Below are positions 47,689 to 56,234 of a stretch of 56,252 nt of DNA, piece after piece. Origin of the DNA: Mycobacterium sp. E796 (GTDB lineage: Bacteria > Actinomycetota > Actinomycetes > Mycobacteriales > Mycobacteriaceae). The position numbers were made by a program, and so were the translations under genes. The notes below the pieces were generated by a model, which had not been told where the DNA came from, did no database searches, and worked only from the letters and a program-made list of their open reading frames with translations. Position 1 is the stretch's first letter. Each line of letters begins with the position of its first letter. The stretch lies in contig NZ_LZKK01000044.1 in NCBI RefSeq assembly GCF_001672815.1, positions 1 to 56,252 on the forward strand. The letters are read 5' to 3'.

Positions 47689-49110
47689 ATGACAATCATG
47701 GCCCCCTCGTCGGTTGGTGAGTCGCTCGACCCTCGGGATCCGTTGCTGCGCCTGAGCAATTTCTTCGACGACGGCAGCGTGGAACTCCTGCACGAGCGTG
47801 ACCGCTCGGGCGTGCTGGCCGCGGCGGGGACCGTAAACGGCCTGCGCACCATCGCGTTCTGCACCGACGGCACCGTGATGGGCGGCGCGATGGGCATCGA
47901 GGGATGCACACACATCGTCAACGCCTACGACACCGCCATCGAGGAACAGAGCCCGATCGTGGGCATCTGGCACTCCGGCGGCGCCCGGTTGGCCGAGGGG
48001 GTCCGGGCGCTGCACGCGGTCGGGCTGGTGTTCGAGGCCATGATCCGCGCGTCGGGCTACATTCCGCAGGTTTCGGTCGTCGTCGGCTTCGCCGCCGGCG
48101 GCGCCGCCTACGGACCGGCGCTGACGGACGTCGTGGTGATGGCGCCCGAAAGCCGGGTGTTCGTCACCGGACCCGACGTGGTGCGCAGCGTCACCGGTGA
48201 AGACGTCGACATGGCGTCGCTCGGCGGCCCGGAAACGCACCACAAGAAGTCCGGGGTGTGCCACATCGTCGCCGACGACGAGCTCGACGCCTACGAGCGT
48301 GGCCGCCGGCTGGTCGGATTGTTCTGCCAGCAGGGACATTTCGACCGCAGCAAGGCCGAGGCCGGCGACACCGACATCCACGCGCTGCTGCCCGAGTCGG
48401 CGCGGCGGGCCTACGACGTGCATCCGATCGTGACCGCGATCCTGGACTCCGACACACCGTTCGACGAGTTCCAGGCCAACTGGGCGCCGTCCATGGTGGT
48501 CGGGCTCGGCCGGTTGTCCGGCCGCACCGTCGGCGTGCTGGCCAACAACCCGCTGCGGCTCGGCGGCTGCCTGAACTCCGAAAGCGCCGAGAAGGCAGCA
48601 CGTTTCGTGCGGCTGTGCGACGCGTTCGGGATCCCGCTGATCGTGGTCGTCGACGTGCCCGGTTACCTGCCGGGTGTCGACCAGGAGTGGGGTGGCGTGG
48701 TGCGCCGCGGCGCCAAGCTGCTGCACGCGTTCGGCGAGGCCACCGTGCCCCGGGTCACCCTGGTCACCCGAAAGACCTACGGCGGGGCCTACATCGCGAT
48801 GAACTCCCGCTCGTTGAACGCGACCAAGGTGTTCGCCTGGCCGGACGCCGAGGTCGCCGTGATGGGCGCCAAGGCGGCCGTCGGCATCCTGCACAAGAAG
48901 AAGCTGGCCGCCGCGGCCGACCACGAACGCGAGGCGCTGCACGACGAATTGGCCGCCGAGCACGAGCGGATCGCCGGCGGCGTCGACAGCGCCATCGAGA
49001 TCGGGGTGGTCGACGAGAAAATCGACCCGGCGCACACCCGCAGCAAGCTCACCGAGGCTCTGGCCCAGGCGCCGGCTCGCCGCGGACGCCACAAGAACAT
49101 CCCGCTGTAA
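47689..49110 (+). CDS. accD6: Acetyl/propionyl-CoA carboxylase beta subunit AccD6
   Basis: This 473-residue carboxyltransferase, with an AccA3-type alpha subunit encoded elsewhere, makes malonyl-CoA for FAS-II. The crotonase-like N and C domains are intact, with oxyanion glycines in GFAAGGAAYGPALTD and TRKTYGGAYIAMNSRSL. The ATG at 47689 is preceded by CAGGAGA. It is the last gene of the mycolate operon and is followed by a strong hairpin. Confidence 0.97.
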   Translation: MTIMAPSSVGESLDPRDPLLRLSNFFDDGSVELLHERDRSGVLAAAGTVNGLRTIAFCTDGTVMGGAMGIEGCTHIVNAYDTAIEEQSPIVGIWHSGGARLAEGVRALHAVGLVFEAMIRASGYIPQVSVVVGFAAGGAAYGPALTDVVVMAPESRVFVTGPDVVRSVTGEDVDMASLGGPETHHKKSGVCHIVADDELDAYERGRRLVGLFCQQGHFDRSKAEAGDTDIHALLPESARRAYDVHPIVTAILDSDTPFDEFQANWAPSMVVGLGRLSGRTVGVLANNPLRLGGCLNSESAEKAARFVRLCDAFGIPLIVVVDVPGYLPGVDQEWGGVVRRGAKLLHAFGEATVPRVTLVTRKTYGGAYIAMNSRSLNATKVFAWPDAEVAVMGAKAAVGILHKKKLAAAADHEREALHDELAAEHERIAGGVDSAIEIGVVDEKIDPAHTRSKLTEALAQAPARRGRHKNIPL

Positions 49111-49117
49111 TTTCTCG

Positions 49118-49179
49118 CGCGAGCAGACGCAAAAGCCCCCGACACGCCGAGCGTGCGGGGGCTTTTGCGTCTGCTCGCG
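49118..49179. terminator. Long perfect hairpin, bidirectional terminator / dispersed repeat
   Basis: The left arm 49118-49141 and right arm 49156-49179 form a 24-bp perfect stem (outer CGCGAGCAGACGC, inner AAAAGCCCCCG). After a one-base bulge the stem continues through CACGC/GCGTG with a 3-nt loop. It lies 8 nt after the accD6 stop and 9 nt from the stop of the convergent SGNH gene. It can terminate from both sides; runs of A/T inside the stem, not after it, suggest a mobile palindromic repeat reused as a terminator. Confidence 0.75.
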
Positions 49180-49188
49180 GTGGGTACC

Positions 49189-49932
49189 TCAGGAGTCCAG
49201 GAACCGCTGAACTGCCTCGGTGAGTATGCGGCCGCCGTTGGTGTTGAGATGAATGCCGTCGATGTGGAACTGCCAGCCGTTACGCCGGGCGATCTCGTCG
49301 AAGCTTTGGCGTAGCACCATTTCCCGCCACAGGTAGTCGCGGTACAGCGACGCGAAGGAAAACCGGGTGAACGGTTTTGTCGTCGCCGCCGCGGTGAGGC
49401 GCTCCTGGAATGCTTCGTAGAACGGGATGTAGTCCGTGGACTCCCGGGCGGCCGCTTCGCGGATGATGCCGTTGTACGTGGCGAACAGGTCGTTGAGCCG
49501 CGCCTGCACTGGATGGTGTGAGCCGGGCGCTTCCCCCACCGGGGCAAGGGAACTCAGCGCGACCCTGGCGTTGGTCTCCTTTCGCAGCCGGCGCACGATG
49601 ACGGCCAGGTTGTCGCCGAACCGCTCCGGTGTCGGTTCTTCCCGAAGCCCCTTCCACATGCGAGCGAATCGCCGGAAGTTAACAAAGACGCTCGCCATGA
49701 TGTCGTTGGTGCCGATCAGCACGATGACCCGGTCCGGCCGGCGCGCGATCACCCGGTCCAGGCGCCGGACGGCGTTGACCGACAGATCCCCGCCGACGCC
49801 GAGGTTGACGAACCGAAACCGGTTGTTGCGGGGCCGCTTTTCCAGCTCGCCGATCCACTTGTAGGTTCCCCTCGACGCGGTCGTGCTCGACCCCAGGCAC
49901 GCCACCGTTTCGGAACGCGGCGGGTCGGTCAT
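49189..49932 (-). CDS. SGNH/GDSL-family hydrolase
   Basis: This is a 247-residue esterase/lipase-like protein. Block I is CLGSSTTAS (nucleophile serine), block II is LGVGGD, block III is LIGTND, and block V is DGIHLN with the catalytic Asp and His. The ATG at 49932 overlaps the stop of the FAD hydroxylase by 4 nt. It has no signal peptide and is likely cytoplasmic. Coupling suggests it hydrolyses an ester made or exposed by the hydroxylase. Confidence 0.87.
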   Translation of the reverse strand: MTDPPRSETVACLGSSTTASRGTYKWIGELEKRPRNNRFRFVNLGVGGDLSVNAVRRLDRVIARRPDRVIVLIGTNDIMASVFVNFRRFARMWKGLREEPTPERFGDNLAVIVRRLRKETNARVALSSLAPVGEAPGSHHPVQARLNDLFATYNGIIREAAARESTDYIPFYEAFQERLTAAATTKPFTRFSFASLYRDYLWREMVLRQSFDEIARRNGWQFHIDGIHLNTNGGRILTEAVQRFLDS

Positions 49933-51539
49933 GGCGCGCGGCCGAGGATGCGGCACAGCACCCGAGCGAGCTCGTCATCGGGTGAGCGCGGGACCTCGTC
50001 GGCGCGCCAAGCGACGAAGTCGTCGGGTCGCACCAACAACGCCGCGTCGGGCGCGAGCCCTGCGGCGGCGGCCCACGAGCCGTCGGTGTCGAGCGCGGCG
50101 CCGATGCGCCGCACGGTGATTGGGACGCCGGCGGCCTTCGACGCGCAGGCCGCGGCGTCCGACCATGCGGCGTCGTCGTCTCCGGTGAGCAGCGTGAAGC
50201 CGGGCCCGAGCAGATCGAGGGTGGAGACCCGCTTCCCGCCGTCGACGACCCAGGCATGCGGGACGCGGGTGCCCGGCTGCCCACGCAATTCGTCCACCAG
50301 CGACACGGCGTCGGCATCCGGCGGAACGGGATCGTCGGAAACCACTGCGGCAGAACGGTATCGGTATCCGATCAGCAGCGCGAACATCGGCGCCTCTTCG
50401 TCCGGCGGCAATAGCGGCCGGTCGTCGTCCAACCGCAGGAAGGCCAGCGACGGCCCGGTGAGCGACTGGCGCGCGTTGAAGCGCCCGACCGGGTGCCGCT
50501 CGGCATGGTAGGTGCCCAACAACGCCGGGTCGGCGGTCCCGTTCAAGACGCTGGCCAGCTTCCAGGCCAGGTTGTGCGCGCTCTGGATGGCCGTGTTGGC
50601 TCCGCCGGCCTTGAACGGCGGCATGGTGTGCGCCGAGTCACCGACGAGAAACACTCGGCCACAGCGGAATTGGTCGGCGACCCGCTCGTACGGCTGCCAC
50701 GGCGCGACGTCGATGATCTCCACGTCGATCGGCTCGCCGATCGCTTTCGTCAGCATCTCGCGGCACCGCTGCGCGGTGAACTGTTCGGCGGATTCGCCGC
50801 GGGCGGGAAAGTAGGTGTTGATGAACATTCCGAAGTCGTCGCGCACCGGCAGAAAGATGCCCTCCACGTCCGGGTTTTTGACTTGGATCCCGTCCCCCGG
50901 ACCGAGGTCGCCGACGAATTTTCGCCACGGCGCCCGGAAGTAGACGAACACGACATAGATCGGCAGCGCCCCGTAGCCGGAGGTCGTCACGCCCAGCGCG
51001 TCACGGATCGGACTGTGCACGCCGTCGGCGGCGACGAGATAGTCGGCGCGTACCGCCTCGGTCGCGCCCGACTCGCGATCGCGGATGACCGCGGTGACGC
51101 CGGTGGCGTCTTGTTCAAACGAGCCCAACTCGGTGTTGTAGCGCGCCTCGCTGCCGTGCCGGCGGATGTGGGTGAGCAGGATCGGTTCGAAGGCGCTCTG
51201 CGGGCAGTACTGGCCGCCGGGCTCCGGGCTGAGATCCTCAAACGGCGCGAAGATCGCGTTGACGTCGAGCGCCTGATGCTGTTCGGCGCTGTTGAGCGTC
51301 GGCTTGCTCAGCATGTCGGAAACGCCGTGGGCGATCGCGTGGACCTCGTCGGCCAATCCAAGGCCGCGCAGGATCTCCAGGCTGCGGAAGCTCAGGTTGC
51401 GCGCCTTCGGGTAGATGAACACCTCGCCGCGCTTTTCGACCACCAGCGAGCGGACACCGTGTTTGGCGAGCAACGCGGAGGTGGCCAGCCCGGCGGCTCC
51501 GGCGCCAACGATCAGAACCGGGACATGCTTCACGTTCAT
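49929..51539 (-). CDS. FAD-dependent aromatic hydroxylase (PheA/TfdB type)
   Basis: This is a 536-residue flavoprotein monooxygenase. The FAD motif is VLIVGAGAAGLATSALLAKHG, the DG motif is DYLVAADGVHSPIRDALG, and the GD motif is GRVFLVGDSAHTMPP. A C-terminal thioredoxin-like domain (TLDLLGPGFTLLTG) is present, as in phenol-hydroxylase relatives. It would hydroxylate an aromatic or polyketide-like substrate with NAD(P)H and O2. ATG at 51539 with GGGAGG upstream. A TetR gene lies upstream on the same strand, and similar 13-mers precede both genes. Confidence 0.92.
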   Translation of the reverse strand: MNVKHVPVLIVGAGAAGLATSALLAKHGVRSLVVEKRGEVFIYPKARNLSFRSLEILRGLGLADEVHAIAHGVSDMLSKPTLNSAEQHQALDVNAIFAPFEDLSPEPGGQYCPQSAFEPILLTHIRRHGSEARYNTELGSFEQDATGVTAVIRDRESGATEAVRADYLVAADGVHSPIRDALGVTTSGYGALPIYVVFVYFRAPWRKFVGDLGPGDGIQVKNPDVEGIFLPVRDDFGMFINTYFPARGESAEQFTAQRCREMLTKAIGEPIDVEIIDVAPWQPYERVADQFRCGRVFLVGDSAHTMPPFKAGGANTAIQSAHNLAWKLASVLNGTADPALLGTYHAERHPVGRFNARQSLTGPSLAFLRLDDDRPLLPPDEEAPMFALLIGYRYRSAAVVSDDPVPPDADAVSLVDELRGQPGTRVPHAWVVDGGKRVSTLDLLGPGFTLLTGDDDAAWSDAAACASKAAGVPITVRRIGAALDTDGSWAAAAGLAPDAALLVRPDDFVAWRADEVPRSPDDELARVLCRILGRAP

Positions 51540-51557
51540 CGCCGCCTCCCGTCTACG

Positions 51558-51575
51558 CGGAACGGCTTAGTTCCG
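51558..51575 (-). promoter_or_regulatory. Operator candidate upstream of the hydroxylase
   Basis: CGGAAC (51558-51563) and GTTCCG (51570-51575) are perfect inverted arms 6 bp apart. The internal 13-mer CGGCTTAGTTCCG (51563-51575) matches CGGACTAGTTCCG upstream of the TetR gene at 11 of 13 bases. Confidence 0.5.
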
Positions 51576-51617
51576 CTTAGGTTCCAATGTGGCACGGCAC
51601 GGCGAAATGCGCAACAA

Positions 51618-52247
51618 CTACGGCGCCGGTCCCCCGGCCATCGGCAAGATCACGTCTTCGAGCATGCGCCGGACATAGACCCGGTCGATCGGACGTCCGG
51701 TGATCACCCGCAGCACGTTGAGGCCCAGCGCGACGTCGGGGATCAGGCTGAGGTCGCGGCCGGCCGGGATTTCCCCGCGAGCCACCGCATGGTCGAGCAC
51801 CGCGCGGACCACCTGCCGCGGGGTGGACAGCACCAGGTCGTCCAGGGCGGCCGCCAGGACGGGGTTGTGCATGGCCGCCGTCGCCACCCCGACAACCACC
51901 CGAATCATGTGGGTGTCAGCGTCATTCAAGTCGGGAGTGGCGGCAACCAGCGCGTCGATGTCACCGCGAAGGCTGCCGGTATTGGGCGGTTCGACGGGTC
52001 CCAGGCGCCGCCTCCAATGCGCGATCGCGTCGGCGACGACCACCTCCTTCGACGGCCAGCGACGGTAGATCGCCGCCTTCCCGACGCCCGCGCGCGATGC
52101 GATGTCGTCCATGCTCAACCGGTCATAGCCGACTTCGGCGACGCCCGCCAGGGTCGCGTCGAGGATGGCCGCGTCCAGCGAGCGATCGAGGCGTCCCGGA
52201 CTGCGGGTCCGGCTCGACACGCTCGCCTGGCCGCTATCGCGCTTCAT
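51618..52247 (-). CDS. TetR-family regulator
   Basis: This 209-residue regulator starts at the ATG at 52247 with GAGGAG upstream; the frame extends further but enters the glpD end. The DNA-binding helices cover about residues 20-66 (LSMDDIASRAGVGKAAIYRRWPSKEVVVADA). A TetR_C-type effector domain follows. It lies upstream of the FAD hydroxylase and SGNH genes. The shared 13-mer before itself and before the hydroxylase suggests it represses both. Confidence 0.9.
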   Translation of the reverse strand: MKRDSGQASVSSRTRSPGRLDRSLDAAILDATLAGVAEVGYDRLSMDDIASRAGVGKAAIYRRWPSKEVVVADAIAHWRRRLGPVEPPNTGSLRGDIDALVAATPDLNDADTHMIRVVVGVATAAMHNPVLAAALDDLVLSTPRQVVRAVLDHAVARGEIPAGRDLSLIPDVALGLNVLRVITGRPIDRVYVRRMLEDVILPMAGGPAP

Positions 52248-52262
52248 ATGCTCCTCACGATA

Positions 52263-52275
52263 CGGACTAGTTCCG
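52263..52275 (-). promoter_or_regulatory. Operator candidate upstream of TetR gene
   Basis: CGGACTAGTTCCG lies 15 bp upstream of the TetR start. It contains the palindrome ACTAGT and matches the element before the hydroxylase at 11 of 13 positions. Confidence 0.45.
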
Positions 52276-52288
52276 TTCAATGATATCT

Positions 52289-53815
52289 TCAGCCGAAGCT
52301 CGCCACGAATTCCTTGGCCACTCCGACCACCCGCTCGCGATCGCGCGCAACCAGGCCGATCCGGGTCCGCCGGTCGAGAATGTCGTCGACGTCCAGGGCG
52401 CACTCGTGGGTGACGGCGTACTCGAACTCCGCGCGGGTCACGTCGATGCCCTCGGCGACGGGCTCGGTCGGCCGGTCGCAGGTCGCCTGAGCGATGACGT
52501 GGGACGCCTCGGCGCCGTAGCGCGCCACCAGCGACGCCGGCAGGACGCCCGAACCGGCGGACGGCCCGGGATTGCCCGGCGCCCCGATCAGCGGCAGGTT
52601 GCGGGTCCGGCAGTCGCCCGCCCGCAACCCCCGCCGGCCGATGGCGAAGTCCAGGACGTCCTCCGCCATGTAGCGGTATTCGGTCAGCTTGCCGCCAATC
52701 ACGCTGATCGCGCCCGACGGGGCCTCGACGACGGCGTGCTCGCGCGACACGTCGGCGGTGCGGCCCTCGCCGGTGTCGATCAGCGGCCGCAGGCCCGCGT
52801 AGGCGCCGATCACGTCGGCGGTGCCGAGCTCGCTGCCCAGCGCGGTGTTCACGGTGTCCAGCAGGAACGCGATCTCCGCGTCGGACGGCTCCGGCACGTC
52901 GGGAATCGGGCCGGGCGCGGCTTCATCGGTCAGGCCCAGATACACCCGGCCCAGTTGCTCGGGCATGGCGAACACGAAGCGATTGAGCTCGCCGGGAATC
53001 GGAATGGTAAGCGCCGCAGTCGGATTCCCGAAGGCACCCGCGTCGAAGACGAGGTGCGTCCCGCGGCTGGGCCGTAGCCGCAACGAGCCGTCGATCTCGC
53101 CCGCCCACACCCCGGCCGCGTTGATGACCGCGCGGGCCGACACGTCGAACGACTGCCCCGTGCGCTGATCGGTCAGCCGCACCGAGGTGCCCGACGCCTC
53201 CGAGGCCGCGACGTAGGTCAGGATCCGCGCGCCGCGCTGCGCCGCCGTCCGCGCGACCGCGGTGACCAGCCGTGCGTCGTCGATCAGCTGCCCGTCGTAG
53301 GCCAGCAAGCCGCCGTCCAGGCCGTCGCGCCGAACCGTGGGCGCCATCTCTACGGCGCGCTGCGCCGAGATGCGCCGCGACCGCGGCAGCACCGACGACG
53401 GCGTCCCCGCCAGCGCCCGCAGCGTGTCGCCGGCCAGGAACCCGGCGCGCACCAGAACCCGCTTGGCGTGACTGAGCGACGGCAGCAACGGCACCAGCTG
53501 CGGCATCGCGTGGACGAGATGGGGGGCGTTGCGCGTCATCAGGATTCCGCGCTCGATGGCGCTGCGCCGGGCAATGCCGACGTTGCCGGTCGCCAGGTAG
53601 CGCAGGCCGCCGTGCACCAGCTTGGAGCTCCAGCGGCTGGTGCCGAACGCCAGGTCGTGCTTTTCCACCAGCGCCACCCGCAGGCCCCGCGACGCGGCGT
53701 CCAGCGCGATCCCCACCCCGGTGATGCCGCCGCCGATCACGACGACGTCCAGCGGCTCGCCGTCGGCCAGTGCCGTCAGGTCGGCCGTGCGGCGCGCCGC
53801 GTTCAACGCGGTCAC
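52289..53815 (-). CDS. glpD1: Glycerol-3-phosphate dehydrogenase (FAD-dependent)
   Basis: This is a 508-residue flavoenzyme in the position of Rv2249c. The FAD motif is VVVIGGGITGVGIALDAASRG, followed by TSRWSSKLVHGGLRYL, the signature of GlpD. A C-terminal helical DAO_C domain covers about 400-500. It oxidises glycerol-3-phosphate to DHAP and feeds electrons to menaquinone at the membrane. It overlaps the stop of the upstream TetR gene by 4 nt. DHAP is also the substrate base for the alkyl-DHAP-synthase-like enzyme encoded next door. Confidence 0.93.
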   Translation of the reverse strand: MTALNAARRTADLTALADGEPLDVVVIGGGITGVGIALDAASRGLRVALVEKHDLAFGTSRWSSKLVHGGLRYLATGNVGIARRSAIERGILMTRNAPHLVHAMPQLVPLLPSLSHAKRVLVRAGFLAGDTLRALAGTPSSVLPRSRRISAQRAVEMAPTVRRDGLDGGLLAYDGQLIDDARLVTAVARTAAQRGARILTYVAASEASGTSVRLTDQRTGQSFDVSARAVINAAGVWAGEIDGSLRLRPSRGTHLVFDAGAFGNPTAALTIPIPGELNRFVFAMPEQLGRVYLGLTDEAAPGPIPDVPEPSDAEIAFLLDTVNTALGSELGTADVIGAYAGLRPLIDTGEGRTADVSREHAVVEAPSGAISVIGGKLTEYRYMAEDVLDFAIGRRGLRAGDCRTRNLPLIGAPGNPGPSAGSGVLPASLVARYGAEASHVIAQATCDRPTEPVAEGIDVTRAEFEYAVTHECALDVDDILDRRTRIGLVARDRERVVGVAKEFVASFG

Positions 53816-54381
53816 GACAGGTATCCGTTCAGCGAGTAGGCGAGTTCGGCGGCCAGCGCGTCGGCGTCGAGGATCGGGCGGACGATCCGTTCGGATTGGA
53901 TGGTCGACTGGGCGATGAGCAACACCATCGTGGCCATCTGCAGCGGGTCCCCGGCGCGGACGCTGCCGTGCCGCTGGGCCGCGCGCAGCCGCTCGGCCAG
54001 GGCGTCGATCAGCATCTGCTGGCTGGCCCCGAGGCGCTCGGTGATGTAGATCGGCGCCAGCTCCGAGTGCATCACCGACATCACCAGCTCGTCGTGGCGG
54101 AGCAGGTCGGCAACCGTAACGATCTGTCGCACAAGGGATTCCCGGTCGTCGCCCTGCAGCGGCGCGTCGCGCATCACGCCGACGATGCGCTGGGTCAGCA
54201 GCGCCGCGACGATCGACTTGGTGTCCGGCCAGCGCCGGTACACCGTGGGCCGGCTGACACCGGCCCGCCGGGCGATCTCGGCCAGGGTCACCCGGTCCAC
54301 CCCGAAGTCCACCACGCAGCTGGCCGCGGCCGTCAGAATCCGGTCGCGGGTGTCCGGCTGTGCGTTACTGATTGACAGCAT
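53812..54381 (-). CDS. TetR-family regulator
   Basis: This 189-residue regulator is in the position of Rv2250c. The helix-turn-helix is at about residues 32-56 (VTLAEIARRAGVSRPTVYRRW). It starts at the ATG at 54381, directly facing the start of the FAD enzyme 17 bp away, and is coupled to glpD by a 4-nt overlap. It probably controls both glpD and the divergent gene. Confidence 0.9.
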   Translation of the reverse strand: MLSISNAQPDTRDRILTAAASCVVDFGVDRVTLAEIARRAGVSRPTVYRRWPDTKSIVAALLTQRIVGVMRDAPLQGDDRESLVRQIVTVADLLRHDELVMSVMHSELAPIYITERLGASQQMLIDALAERLRAAQRHGSVRAGDPLQMATMVLLIAQSTIQSERIVRPILDADALAAELAYSLNGYLS

Positions 54382-54398
54382 GTGTAATACTGTAACGC
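54382..54398. promoter_or_regulatory. 17-bp divergent promoter with overlapping leaderless -10 boxes
   Basis: On the plus strand TACTGT (54388-54393) ends 5 nt before the ATG at 54399. On the minus strand TACAGT (54394 to 54389) ends 7 nt before the ATG at 54381. The two boxes overlap by five bases. TGTAA is also repeated directly (54383/54391 region), so a regulator could bind here. There is no room for ribosome binding sites, so both mRNAs should be leaderless. Confidence 0.6.
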
Positions 54399-56234
54399 AT
54401 GACGCACGCCGAGCAACTCCTCCCCCCGATGAAATGGAACGCGTGGGGGGATCCCGCCGCCGCGAAGCCGCTCTCCGAGGGCATCCGCTCACTGCTGAAA
54501 CAGGCGGTGGGACTGCAGGATTCGGACCGACCCGACCTCGACGCCGACGAGGTGAAGCTGCGCCCGTCAGCGTTGTCACAAGCCGACAAAGACGCGCTGG
54601 CCGGCATCGTCGGCGCCGCGCACTGCCGCACCGGCGACCGCGACCGGCTGCTGCGCGCCGGCGGCAAATCCACACTCGACCTGCTGCGCCGCAAGGACAC
54701 CGGCGTGCAGGACGCGCCCGACGCCGTGTTGCTGCCCGGGGATGACGACACCGTCGGCGCCATCCTGCGGTACTGCTCCGAGCACCGCATCGCCGTGATC
54801 CCGTTCGGCGGCGGCACCAGCGTGGTCGGCGGTCTCGACCCCACCCGCGGCGAATTCGGCGCCGTGGTGTCGCTCGACCTGCGCCGCTTCGACCGGCTCA
54901 TCGAGCTCGACGAGGTGTCCGGCCAGGCCGTCTTCGGGGCCGGGGTCACCGGACCGGACGCCGAACGCCTGCTCGGCGAACGCGGGTTTTCCCTCGGACA
55001 CTTCCCGCAGAGCTTCGAGTACGCCACGATCGGCGGCTTCGCCGCGACCCGGTCCTCCGGTCAGGACTCGGCCGGCTACGGCCGGTTCAACGACATGGTT
55101 CGCGGCCTGCGGATGGTCACCCCCGTCGGCACGATGGAGCTGGGCCGCGCACCGGAATCGGCCGCCGGCCCCGACCTGCGCCAGCTGCTGCTCGGCTCGG
55201 AGGGAACGTTCGGCGTCATCACCCAGGTGAGCCTGCGCGTGCACCGCGTGCCCGAGGCCGTGCGCTACGAGGGGTGGTCGTTTCCCGATTTCGAGACCGG
55301 AACCGCGGCCCTGCGCGCCGTCACCCAGAATGCCACCGGCCCCACCGTCATTCGGCTCTCCGACGAGGTCGAGACGGGGGTCAACCTCGCCACCACCGAG
55401 GCGATCGGCGAAAGCCAGATCACCGGCGGCTGCCTGGGCATCACCGTGTTCGAGGGCACCAAGGAGCACGTCGAGAGCCGGCACGCCGAGACCAGCGCGC
55501 TGCTGGCGGCCCGCGGCGGCACGTCGCTGGGCGAGGAGCCGGCGCAGGCCTGGGAGCGGGGCCGGTTCGCCGCGCCGTACCTGCGCGACTCGCTGCTGTC
55601 CGCGGGAGCGCTCTGCGAGACCCTCGAGACCGCCACCGACTGGTCGAACGTGCCAAGGCTGAAAACCGCTGTCACCGAAGCGCTTACGAGCGCGCTGGCC
55701 GAATCCGGCACACCCGCGCTGGTGATGTGCCACATCTCGCACGTCTACCCCACCGGCGCGTCGCTCTACTTCACGATCGTCGCCGGGCAGCGCGGCAACC
55801 CGATCGAGCAGTGGTGGGCCGCCAAGAAGGCCGCCTCGGACGCGATCGTCGCCGCCGGCGGCACCATCACCCACCATCATTCGGTCGGCGCCGACCACCG
55901 GCCCTGGATGCGCGACGAAGTCGGCGAGCTCGGCGGCAACCAGGTGGCGCGCGTCCTCGGCGTCGTCGCCGATGATCTCGATGACCTGCACGCCCCGCTC
56001 GTGCAGCCGGGCGATCGCGACCTGCGCGGCGCGGATCGCGGCGCCGTGACCCGAGACGGGATTGGTCAGCGCGGTCACCTTGCCGATCTCGCGCTGAGCG
56101 TTCACGGAATCAGCTTGCCCGGGTTGAGGATTCCGGCCGGGTCGAGCGTCGCCTTGACCGCGCGCAGGACCTGCACGCCGAGCTCGCCGACTTCGTCGCG
56201 CATCCAGGGCCGGTGGTCGGCGCCGACCGAATGA
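54399..56234 (+). CDS. Alkyl-DHAP-synthase-like FAD-binding oxidase, chimeric 3' end
   Basis: This enzyme is equivalent to Rv2251. The first 512 residues are a normal FAD_binding_4 protein: VIPFGGGTSVVGGLDP (FAD loop), GHFPQSFEYATIGGFAATRSSGQDS, LGSEGTFGVITQVSLRVHR, and GTITHHHSVGADHRPWMRDEVGELG. The expected ending (VQVLRAVKATLDPAGILNPG then KLIP) is missing from this strand. From about 55936 the frame continues for ~100 unrelated residues that are antisense to other genes. The native ending is found inverted at 56102-56252. The reconstructed protein would have about 536 residues. The true coding part is therefore 54399 to about 55935. Confidence 0.85.
   Translation: MTHAEQLLPPMKWNAWGDPAAAKPLSEGIRSLLKQAVGLQDSDRPDLDADEVKLRPSALSQADKDALAGIVGAAHCRTGDRDRLLRAGGKSTLDLLRRKDTGVQDAPDAVLLPGDDDTVGAILRYCSEHRIAVIPFGGGTSVVGGLDPTRGEFGAVVSLDLRRFDRLIELDEVSGQAVFGAGVTGPDAERLLGERGFSLGHFPQSFEYATIGGFAATRSSGQDSAGYGRFNDMVRGLRMVTPVGTMELGRAPESAAGPDLRQLLLGSEGTFGVITQVSLRVHRVPEAVRYEGWSFPDFETGTAALRAVTQNATGPTVIRLSDEVETGVNLATTEAIGESQITGGCLGITVFEGTKEHVESRHAETSALLAARGGTSLGEEPAQAWERGRFAAPYLRDSLLSAGALCETLETATDWSNVPRLKTAVTEALTSALAESGTPALVMCHISHVYPTGASLYFTIVAGQRGNPIEQWWAAKKAASDAIVAAGGTITHHHSVGADHRPWMRDEVGELGGNQVARVLGVVADDLDDLHAPLVQPGDRDLRGADRGAVTRDGIGQRGHLADLALSVHGISLPGLRIPAGSSVALTARRTCTPSSPTSSRIQGRWSAPTE
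55859..55935 (+). repeat. Left arm of 77-bp perfect inverted repeat
   Basis: Bases 55859-55935 are exactly the reverse complement of 56176-56252, the last base of the window. The repeat may continue beyond the window. The 240-bp spacer holds the inverted 3' end of the FAD enzyme and the 5' end of the next gene. Confidence 0.97.
55932..56105 (-). pseudogene. 5' fragment of a diacylglycerol-kinase-like gene (inverted)
   Basis: Read on the minus strand from the GTG at 56105, the sequence encodes MNAQREIGKVTALTNPVSGH and continues to DARHLVAA, about 58 residues. This matches the N terminus of the lipid kinase that follows Rv2251 in M. tuberculosis (Rv2252), including the nucleotide-binding TNPxSGHG segment. 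At about 55935 it breaks into antisense of the FAD enzyme. The GTG overlaps the native TGA of the FAD enzyme, as in a normal operon. Confidence 0.8.

Noticed and set aside
50493..52283. A 596-codon plus-strand frame across the hydroxylase and TetR genes
   Set aside because: It spans two real minus-strand genes and their promoter and has no protein-like features.
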